Positions 1-4,468 of a DNA stretch of 13,942 nt are shown here, in pieces; the stretch's first letter is position 1; each line of letters opens with the position of its first letter. Source of the stretch: CAG-841 sp963656825. Lineage in GTDB: Bacteria > Bacillota > Clostridia > Oscillospirales > CAG-272. The notes beneath the pieces were generated by a model. It saw only the letters and a list, made by a program, of their open reading frames with translations, had not been told where the DNA came from and made no database searches. Both the position numbers and the translations under genes were made by a program. The stretch is from positions 1 through 13,942 of the forward strand of contig CAVKJG010000047.1 in NCBI GenBank assembly GCA_963656825.1. The letters run 5' to 3'.

Positions 1-28
1 CAACCAATTGATATGTTTTATAAACATA

Positions 29-70
29 AAAAATCACTGTAAAAAGGTGTACCTTTTTACAGTGATTTTT
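29..70. terminator. Perfect 20-bp palindrome, likely bidirectional terminator
   Basis: Positions 29-48 are an exact inverted repeat of 51-70 with only two bases between them; in RNA the closing loop would be four bases. The arms begin with AAAAA and end with TTTTT, so a T-run follows the stem on either strand. The most economical reading is a terminator for a plus-strand gene ending left of the window. It could also act as a second barrier for minus-strand transcription leaving the lipoprotein gene. Confidence 0.7.
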
Positions 71-80
71 ATTTTTGTCC

Positions 81-136
81 AAAAGAAAAAGCGGACAGCT
101 GAAGCTGTCCGCCCGCCGCCTGTGGCGGATTTTTTT
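81..136. terminator. Two adjacent terminator hairpins downstream of the lipoprotein gene
   Basis: A 9-bp stem (GCGGACAGC at 91-99 with GCTGTCCGC at 104-112, loop TGAA) is followed on the minus strand by TTTTTCTTTT (90-81). It is a good rho-independent terminator for the minus-strand lipoprotein gene that stops at 150. Next to it, a 5-bp stem (116-120 with 124-128) is followed on the plus strand by a T-run at 130-136 and could stop plus-strand transcription. Confidence 0.75.
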
Positions 137-149
137 GTTTTTCATTTTT

Positions 150-605
150 TCACTTTACCGATTTAACAATGCTTGTTATTTCGTTTATGTAGAGGACACT
201 TGCGGGAACAACAAGGCAGTTGCCCTTTGCATAGCCTGCGTTTACAAGCGCGTCATACATTTTGTTTACATCCTCGCTTGCGGAAACGTCCTTGACAATG
301 CCCTGAACCGTTGCGCTGCTCTCATAATATTCAACAAGCTCTTTTGTGGATTTGAACTCGATTACGATAGCGGAGGTAAGTCCGTTCGACTTCTTTGTGA
401 GCATATGAAGCTCAACCGCATATTCGTCCTTTGCAAGCTCTTCCTTTATCGTGTTCATAACGCCGGTAAAGGTTGTGTTGTTTTCGTAGCCTGCGTCAAC
501 AAATGCTTTTTCAATTGCGGAATATTTGGAACCGCAGGACGCGAGCATTGTCAGCGCCATGACAAGCACAAGCGCAAGGCTTACGATTTTTGTAAGTTTC
601 TTCAT
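150..605 (-). CDS. Small secreted lipoprotein, function unknown
   Basis: A 151-residue protein with a clear lipoprotein signal peptide: basic MKKLTK, a hydrophobic stretch at residues 8-20, then the lipobox L-A-S-C with the lipidated cysteine at residue 24. After processing, about 128 residues would be anchored to the outer face of the membrane. The mature part is soluble, mixed alpha/beta in character, with one further cysteine (in GNCLV) and no motif I recognise. The start is supported by AAGGGGG about 8 bases upstream. The gene has its own promoter (730-758), a leader of about 115 nt and its own terminator, so it is probably monocistronic. Small lipoproteins of this kind are common in Clostridia and mostly uncharacterised; no function is assigned. 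Confidence 0.85.
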   Translation of the reverse strand: MKKLTKIVSLALVLVMALTMLASCGSKYSAIEKAFVDAGYENNTTFTGVMNTIKEELAKDEYAVELHMLTKKSNGLTSAIVIEFKSTKELVEYYESSATVQGIVKDVSASEDVNKMYDALVNAGYAKGNCLVVPASVLYINEITSIVKSVK

Positions 606-660
606 TGTAAATCCCCCTTTGGATTTTTAAGATAAATAAGATTTTGTTTTGTGTGGCGGT

Positions 661-719
661 GCGGACAAAGGCTCCCGTCCGCATCGCAGTGTAAGGCACC
701 GAAACATTTCAATGCCTTA
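661..719 (-). other. Leader hairpins of the lipoprotein mRNA
   Basis: Between the promoter and the lipoprotein start are two inverted repeats: TAAGGCA (692-698) with TGCCTTA (713-719), and GCGGAC (661-666) with GTCCGC (677-682). Neither is followed by a T-run on the minus strand, so they are more likely leader structure than attenuators. I do not recognise a known riboswitch. Confidence 0.4.
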
Positions 720-729
720 AACCGTAATC

Positions 730-758
730 AGTATATCAAGCAGAAATTAAAGTGTCAA
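730..758 (-). promoter_or_regulatory. Sigma-A-type promoter of the lipoprotein gene
   Basis: On the minus strand, TTGACA (758-753) is separated by 17 bp from TATACT (735-730). The -35 is perfect and the -10 is 5 of 6. The predicted transcript starts near 723, giving a leader of about 115 nt before the ATG at 605. Confidence 0.75.
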
Positions 759-800
759 TATGCAAAAGTGACCGAATGTACAAATGGAAAAAACATATGA

Positions 801-832
801 AAAAAACCGACGGTGAATGCCGTCGGTTTTTT
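801..832. terminator. Rho-independent terminator after the membrane-protein gene
   Basis: Arms 801-813 and 820-832 are perfectly complementary (core CCGACGG / CCGTCGG, loop TGAATG) and flanked by A6 and T6. The structure starts 3 bp beyond the TGA stop at 836-838, so it ends the minus-strand gene. The A/T symmetry would let it work in both directions. Confidence 0.85.
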
Positions 833-835
833 GTT

Positions 836-1723
836 TCATTTGTCGTATTCGTAAATACTTTCAATAAGTCTTTCAAGCGAAGAAATATTTTCCACGGTGA
901 AATCCGCGATTTTCTCTCCCGTTCCGCTGATTCTGAAGGAATAATCCTTTGCTTCGGGATAGGCGCTGTCGCCGATGATCATCATATTTTTACCTGCAAG
1001 ATTGCCACGCACATTTGTTCCGTTTACATAAACCTGACGGATATCAACCTGCGGCTCTTCCTTTTTCGTTTTTTTATCCGCAACATAAAATTCTCTGGGC
1101 GAAGGGCAAAGCACAATTACTTTTTTGACAGTCTTTTCGCCATAGTCCCTTCCCGTTGTTTCAAAATGAAGAGCCTTTGCCTTTGTCGGTGCGGAAAAAC
1201 CGATGATCCTGCCGACCTTTCCAAGCGGTACGGGAGCAATACGGCATATCACATCGCCCTGCAGCGATACCGCAATACTGCGGCTTCCGAGTACTGTCGG
1301 CACTATCATAACTTCAAAGACGGAACGGTCGGTTTCAAAAATAAAGTCGGTTTTGCCGGACACCGAAAAGAGCTTTCCGTATGGCTTTGATATCCATTCT
1401 GCCCTTCCTTTTCCCGTTTTATTGAGCATCCGGACGAGCTTTCCGCGTTTGCCAGTCGCTCGCAGAAAGCACACAAGTGCAAATATCACTACGATTGCTG
1501 CTGCAATCACCGCGACGGTCAGCGGCTTGTATATTGTATATGCCACGAGCGGAACAATAAGAAAAAGCGCGCACATAACCGTAAGCACTATGGCAAGCAC
1601 CCTTGCCGCAAGGTTCTGTGCGGAAAGCCCGACGCGCGACTTTTTGCCGCGGTTCAGCTTCTGAGCATAGGTGAAATCACTTTCGTAGTCAAGTGTAAGA
1701 TCATCTCTCTTTTTCTTTTCCAT
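836..1723 (-). CDS. Membrane protein with two transmembrane helices, function unknown
   Basis: A 295-residue protein with a charged N-terminal tail (about 40 residues), two predicted membrane helices (about 42-63 and 67-87) joined by a short turn, and a soluble C-terminal domain of about 200 residues. A helical hairpin places both ends on the same side, probably the cytoplasm by the positive-inside rule (RGKKSR before, RATGKRGK after). The C-terminal part is rich in beta-forming stretches and lysine-rich loops; no catalytic motif is recognised. The start has GGAGG 7-8 bases upstream and a leader of only about 25 nt from the promoter at 1755-1782. It is monocistronic with its own terminator. 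The promoter carries a run of 8 G in its spacer, so expression could vary between cells. Function is not assigned. Confidence 0.8.
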   Translation of the reverse strand: MEKKKRDDLTLDYESDFTYAQKLNRGKKSRVGLSAQNLAARVLAIVLTVMCALFLIVPLVAYTIYKPLTVAVIAAAIVVIFALVCFLRATGKRGKLVRMLNKTGKGRAEWISKPYGKLFSVSGKTDFIFETDRSVFEVMIVPTVLGSRSIAVSLQGDVICRIAPVPLGKVGRIIGFSAPTKAKALHFETTGRDYGEKTVKKVIVLCPSPREFYVADKKTKKEEPQVDIRQVYVNGTNVRGNLAGKNMMIIGDSAYPEAKDYSFRISGTGEKIADFTVENISSLERLIESIYEYDK

Positions 1724-1754
1724 TTCTATTCCTCCGTGACACTGCTTTTCTTTA

Positions 1755-1782
1755 ATTATACCATATCCCCCCCCAGTGTCAA
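1755..1782 (-). promoter_or_regulatory. Promoter with an 8-G run in the spacer
   Basis: On the minus strand, a perfect TTGACA (1782-1777) and a perfect TATAAT (1760-1755) are 16 bp apart, and eight of those 16 bases are an uninterrupted G run (plus-strand C run 1767-1774). The -10 is preceded by TGG, an extended -10 that should reduce dependence on spacing. Adding one G would give the 17-bp optimum. The layout matches promoters whose strength changes by slippage in a homopolymer; that variability is inferred. Confidence 0.8.
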
Positions 1783-1863
1783 GAAAATTCCAACTGTAAT
1801 TGCGTTTTTTGTTTCTCTACTGTGAGTAGAAGCGCAGATATAGCGACAGAAAAACCTAATAGA

Positions 1864-1892
1864 TTGCTTTTTCTTTTATTTTATGATATTAT
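1864..1892 (+). promoter_or_regulatory. Probable promoter of the glycosyltransferase gene
   Basis: TTGCTT (1864-1869) and TATTAT (1887-1892) are 17 bp apart, each 4-5 of 6 matches to consensus, in an AT-rich stretch about 40 bp ahead of the ATG at 1936. It is weaker than the other promoters here but is the best match in the 150-bp divergent gap. Confidence 0.5.
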
Positions 1893-1935
1893 TATCGCAC
1901 CGGTTAAACAGAATTTCATAAAAACGGAGATTAAA

Positions 1936-3084
1936 ATGAAGGTCACAATCGTATGCGAGGTTTTAGGCAAAGCAAACAACGGCACAACCGTCGCCGCGCT
2001 TAATCTTATACGCTCTCTCAAGGAAAAGGGGCACGATGTCAAGGTCATCTGCCCCGACGCCGACAGAGAAGGTCTTGAAGGCTACTACATTCTTCCCGTA
2101 ACGAATATGGGAAGCTTTATAAACGATATACTCGAAAAAAATCACGTCACGCTTGCCAAGTATGACGAAAAAATAATTTACGACGCCATAAAGGACGCGG
2201 ACGTAGTTCACTTTATGGTTCCGCTGTTCATCGCAAGACGCGCCACAAAGCTTGCCGCAAGTCTGGGCAAGCCCATAACGGCAGGCTTCCACGCTCAGGC
2301 GGAAAACCTTACGGCACACATAGTCGGAATGATGGGAAATCGCCTTGCAAATCATCTGACATACGAATGGTACGACAAAAACCTTTTCTGCCGCGCAAGC
2401 GCAATTCACTATCCGACGCAGTTTATCCGCGACGTTTTTGAAAAGGAGGTTCACCGCAAAACAAACGGCTATGTGATATCAAACGGCGTATGCAACGATT
2501 TCAAGCCCCTGCCCTCCGAAAAGCCGGAGCAGTATAAAGATAAATTCTGCATACTTTTCACCGGCAGACTTTCAAAGGAAAAATCGCATATTGTGCTTAT
2601 GAAAGCCGTAAGAAAATCAAAATATGCGGATAAAATCCAGCTTTTCTTTGCGGGCAACGGTCCTCTGCTCGAAAGAATTGAAAAATACGGACGCAGATAT
2701 CTGAAAAATCCGCCCGTGATAAACTTTTATCCGCGCGAGGAGCTTGTAAAAACGATAAACTTCTGCGATCTTTACTGCCATCCGGCGGAGATAGAAATAG
2801 AGGCTATCGCCTGTCTTGAAGCAATTTCCTGCGGACTTGTTCCCGTGATAGCAAATTCGCCGCGCTGTGCCACAAAGGCGTTTGCCCTTGACGAAAGATG
2901 CCTTTTCAACGTAAACGATTCGGGCGATCTTGCAAAGAAAATAGATTATTTCATAGAGCATCCGAAAGAAAAAGCCGCGCTGAGCGAAAGATACCTTTCC
3001 GAAAGCGTCACCTTCGATCAGGAGCATTGCATGGATATGATGGAGCAGATGCTCCTCGACCAGATAAAGAAAAAGGACGCATAG
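1936..3084 (+). CDS. GT4-family glycosyltransferase, possibly a diacylglycerol glucosyltransferase
   Basis: A 382-residue GT-B glycosyltransferase of family GT4. The open frame extends 38 codons upstream, but that extension reads through the promoter and has no ribosome site; the ATG at 1936 follows ACGGAGATTAAA and begins MKVTIVCEV, a standard first GT-B strand. Visible landmarks are GTTVAALNLIRSLKEKGHDV (acceptor domain), GFHAQAEN near residue 115, the donor-domain start LFTGRLSKEKSH, and the retaining GT4 E-x7-E motif with Glu287 and Glu295 in a HPAEIEIEAIACLEAISCG context. That context resembles bacterial enzymes that transfer glucose to diacylglycerol to make glycolipids, often lipoteichoic acid anchors; this substrate call is inference from memory and uncertain. 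It is a lone plus-strand gene convergent with the prepilin gene. Confidence 0.85.
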   Translation: MKVTIVCEVLGKANNGTTVAALNLIRSLKEKGHDVKVICPDADREGLEGYYILPVTNMGSFINDILEKNHVTLAKYDEKIIYDAIKDADVVHFMVPLFIARRATKLAASLGKPITAGFHAQAENLTAHIVGMMGNRLANHLTYEWYDKNLFCRASAIHYPTQFIRDVFEKEVHRKTNGYVISNGVCNDFKPLPSEKPEQYKDKFCILFTGRLSKEKSHIVLMKAVRKSKYADKIQLFFAGNGPLLERIEKYGRRYLKNPPVINFYPREELVKTINFCDLYCHPAEIEIEAIACLEAISCGLVPVIANSPRCATKAFALDERCLFNVNDSGDLAKKIDYFIEHPKEKAALSERYLSESVTFDQEHCMDMMEQMLLDQIKKKDA

Positions 3085-3122
3085 TGAATTGTCAAGTGAA
3101 GTGCAACAAAATAAAGCAAAAC

Positions 3123-3154
3123 AAAAACCGCACCTTGAAAAAGGTGCGGTTTTT
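3123..3154. terminator. Shared bidirectional terminator between convergent genes
   Basis: Arms 3123-3136 and 3141-3154 are perfect complements (core CCGCACCTT / AAGGTGCGG, loop GAAA) with A5 and T5 flanks. It lies 38 bp past the glycosyltransferase stop and 15 bp past the prepilin stop, so one hairpin serves both strands. The core is nearly the same as that of the clpB terminator at 4427-4456. Confidence 0.88.
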
Positions 3155-3169
3155 GTTTGTATTTGTATC

Positions 3170-3880
3170 TCAGTCTTTTTTGTTTTCAACCTTGTAGCTG
3201 CCGTTTTCGTCAAACGAAAGTACAACGGTTGTCTTTTTCTGTCCGAGAACTTCAAGATATGTTGAATAATATGTTGTTGTAGAATCTGTTGTAGTATTTG
3301 TTGTAGAACCGCCTTCTTCGCTTTCACTGTCGCTTCCTTTGGCAACAGCAACAACCATTACATATTTATTTCCAACGGTTTTATTCTCACCACTTACTGT
3401 AAACTCTACAACAAGATAATTACCTGCTTCGGTAGGTACATCGTTGATTGCATCACCGAGAGTAACCGTACTTGTTGCGTCAGCTTGTAAGTTTTCATCG
3501 CTTCCGGTTTCAGCACTGCTACCCTCTGTTATCGGTATATATGCTATTCCGGCGTTCAACTTGGTAAGTTTTTCACTTATATCTTCCGTAATTCCACTTA
3601 TATCTATTTTATCTAATTCGTCATTCCAAGTAAAATCAATACTTCCTATGTTCTTGGTTTCTTCTGTTGTCCATGTAAAACAATTCGGGTTTTTCTTTTC
3701 ATCCGCGACGTAATTCAAATATTTTTCATCGATATTCTGTTTGATCTCCTGAAGATCCGCCGATTTTTTTGCATTGTTCACCACGCTTGAAAAAGTGCCT
3801 ATCATAACTCCGGCAAGAATTGCTATCACGGCGATGACGATTACAAGCTCGACAAGGGTAAATCCTTTTTTGTTTCTCAT
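3170..3880 (-). CDS. Type IV prepilin-like protein with N-terminal methylation motif
   Basis: A 236-residue protein starting MRNKKGFTLVELV. It has the class III (prepilin peptidase) signature: a short basic leader, cleavage after Gly6, Phe as first mature residue and Glu at mature position 5, then a 20-residue hydrophobic helix (IVIAVIAILAGVMIGTF). It should insert in the membrane and be processed by PilD, then assembled into a type IV pilus, a pseudopilus or a competence-type filament. The frame stays open 28 codons upstream, but AGGAGG 7 bases before the ATG at 3880 fixes the start. The globular part has a single cysteine and so no pilin disulfide loop. A Ser/Thr/Glu-rich linker (about 182-206) includes a 3 x 12-bp tandem repeat. 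No pilus ATPase, platform, or peptidase gene is in the window. Its promoter has a 12-G spacer run. Confidence 0.88.
   Translation of the reverse strand: MRNKKGFTLVELVIVIAVIAILAGVMIGTFSSVVNNAKKSADLQEIKQNIDEKYLNYVADEKKNPNCFTWTTEETKNIGSIDFTWNDELDKIDISGITEDISEKLTKLNAGIAYIPITEGSSAETGSDENLQADATSTVTLGDAINDVPTEAGNYLVVEFTVSGENKTVGNKYVMVVAVAKGSDSESEEGGSTTNTTTDSTTTYYSTYLEVLGQKKTTVVLSFDENGSYKVENKKD
3275..3310 (-). repeat. Three 12-bp in-frame tandem repeats in the prepilin gene
   Basis: Three consecutive 12-base units (3275-3286, 3287-3298, 3299-3310) each begin TGTTGTAG on the plus strand and differ at two or three bases. They encode G-S-T-T, N-T-T-T and D-S-T-T at residues 191-202. A change in copy number would add or remove four residues without breaking the frame. 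Confidence 0.7.
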
Positions 3881-4036
3881 AGTGAAACCTCCTGTAAAAA
3901 TATAAAATTTTTTTGTCGGCGACATAAACCGTCCGTTTTTCCCCCGTGCGCCGAAGCAAAACATCTTACGGATATTCCGCTATGGCGGCGGCGGTATTAC
4001 GCCCTGACTCTTTGCCACAATTTATGTGACACATCC
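3881..4036 (-). other. Long leader of the prepilin mRNA
   Basis: From the predicted transcript start near 4030 to the ATG is about 150 nt, with no gene in it. It contains an imperfect inverted repeat close to the start (TGCCACA 4013-4019 with TGTGACA 4025-4031 on the plus strand) and short GC-rich hairpins, for example CCGC 3977-3980 with GCGG 3985-3988. I compared it by eye with the c-di-GMP-I riboswitch and did not find its conserved core. Its role is unknown. Confidence 0.4.
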
Positions 4037-4137
4037 ATTATAGCCCCCCCCCCCCAGCATTTGTCAATACCTTTAAGTAATTTTTTTCGTTTAAGCGACT
4101 TCTTTCCCGTTTTTTCGGGTTCGGGGGGGTATAATGG
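4035..4137. repeat. Inverted repeat of -10 box plus C/G run enclosing the prepilin -35
   Basis: CCATTATA then a C run (4035-4055, one G between) on the left is matched in inverse orientation by GGGGGGG then TATAATGG at 4123-4137. The arms agree over about 15 bp with one inserted base. The right arm places a perfect TATAAT at 4130-4135 facing rightward, but no -35-like sequence lies 16-18 bp upstream of it. The only -35 in the enclosed segment belongs to the leftward prepilin promoter. Confidence 0.6.
4037..4067 (-). promoter_or_regulatory. Prepilin promoter with a 12-G run in the spacer
   Basis: On the minus strand, a perfect TTGACA (4067-4062) and a perfect TATAAT (4042-4037) are 19 bp apart, and twelve of the spacer bases are an uninterrupted G run (plus-strand C run 4044-4055). 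At 19 bp the spacing is longer than the 17-bp optimum, so the sequenced state is predicted to be weak; loss of one to three G would restore 16-18 bp. This is the layout of phase-variable fimbrial and porin promoters in Bordetella and Neisseria. The switching itself is inferred. Confidence 0.8.
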
Positions 4138-4166
4138 CGCGCTTTCGCGCGGGAAAATAAATAGAA

Positions 4167-4331
4167 CCCTCTCCGTCACGGCAAGCCGTGCCACCGCCCT
4201 CTTCTCGGCGAAGCCTGCTCGGTTTGCTACGCAAGCCAAGCAAATCTCCCAAAGGGCGAGGCTTTACGGAGATCGTGTTCCTTTTTAGGCTCTCCCTTTG
4301 GGAGAGCTCCCGACGCAGTCGGGTGAGAGGG
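4167..4331. repeat. Composite palindromic intergenic element with CCCTCTC/GAGAGGG ends
   Basis: The element opens with CCCTCTC (4167-4173) and closes with GAGAGGG (4325-4331). Inside are hairpins CACGGC/GCCGTG (4177-4190), GGTTTGC/GCAAGCC (4221-4237), GCTCTCCC/GGGAGAGC (4289-4307) and CCCGAC/GTCGGG (4309-4323). The inner CTCCCAAAGGGCGAGGCT (4246-4263) is an imperfect inverse of 4287-4304. This reads as two head-to-head copies of one short repeat, the left one interrupted near 4197-4245. Similar CCCTCTC...CTCCCAAAGGGAGAG elements are, to my recollection, frequent in intergenic DNA of gut Clostridia. Confidence 0.6.
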
Positions 4332-4334
4332 ATA

Positions 4335-4414
4335 TGCAAATGCGAAGCGTTTGCAGGCGTCGCCGAGACGGGTGTGGATTTGCAAATGCGTAAGCGTTTG
4401 CAGGCGTCGCCGAG
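4335..4414. repeat. Two direct copies of a 33-34-bp hairpin repeat
   Basis: Positions 4335-4367 and 4381-4414 are identical except for one inserted T (GCGAAGC versus GCGTAAGC). Each copy begins with a hairpin (TGCAAATGC pairing with GCGTTTGCA, one wobble) and ends GGCGTCGCCGAG. The spacer between them is 13 bp. Two copies with such short spacing do not make a CRISPR array. Confidence 0.75.
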
Positions 4415-4426
4415 CGGGAAAATAAA

Positions 4427-4456
4427 AAAACCGCACCTTTTTCAAGGCGCGGTTTT
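4427..4456 (-). terminator. Terminator of the RHH-clpB operon
   Basis: On the minus strand the stem pairs AAAACCGCGCCTT (4456-4444) with AAGGTGCGGTTTT (4439-4427) through one G-U pair, loop GAAA, followed by more T residues (TTTTTTTATTTT). It begins 12 bp after the clpB stop. The imperfection is tolerated in minus-strand RNA but becomes an A-C mismatch in plus-strand RNA, so it is probably one-directional. Confidence 0.85.
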
Positions 4457-4468
4457 GCGCATATAGGT

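Larger units (their letters stand above)
4149..4426. repeat. Repeat block bounded by 13-bp direct repeats
   Basis: GCGGGAAAATAAA occurs at 4149-4161 and again at 4414-4426. The roughly 250 bp between them is gene-free and packed with hairpins: a composite palindromic element (4167-4331) followed by two copies of a 33-34-bp repeat. The second flank runs directly into the clpB terminator. The arrangement looks like an insertion with duplicated ends, but no transposase or classical element ends are visible. Confidence 0.5.

Noticed and set aside
29..70. Palindrome as a recombination or attachment site
   Set aside because: A/T-flanked stem with T-run is fully explained as a terminator.
1822..1935. 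N-terminal extension of the glycosyltransferase frame
   Set aside because: It overlaps the promoter, has no ribosome site and is not family-like; the ATG at 1936 has both a ribosome site and the expected first strand.
3881..3964. N-terminal extension of the prepilin frame
   Set aside because: A class III signal must begin with a short basic leader; AGGAGG just before 3880 fixes the start there.
3881..4036. c-di-GMP riboswitch in the prepilin leader
   Set aside because: Attractive because such riboswitches control clostridial pili, but the conserved GEMM core elements (for example ACGCAAAGCC) were not found by eye. A covariance-model search would settle it.
4335..4414. Possible CRISPR
   Set aside because: Only two repeats, a 13-bp spacer and no cas genes.
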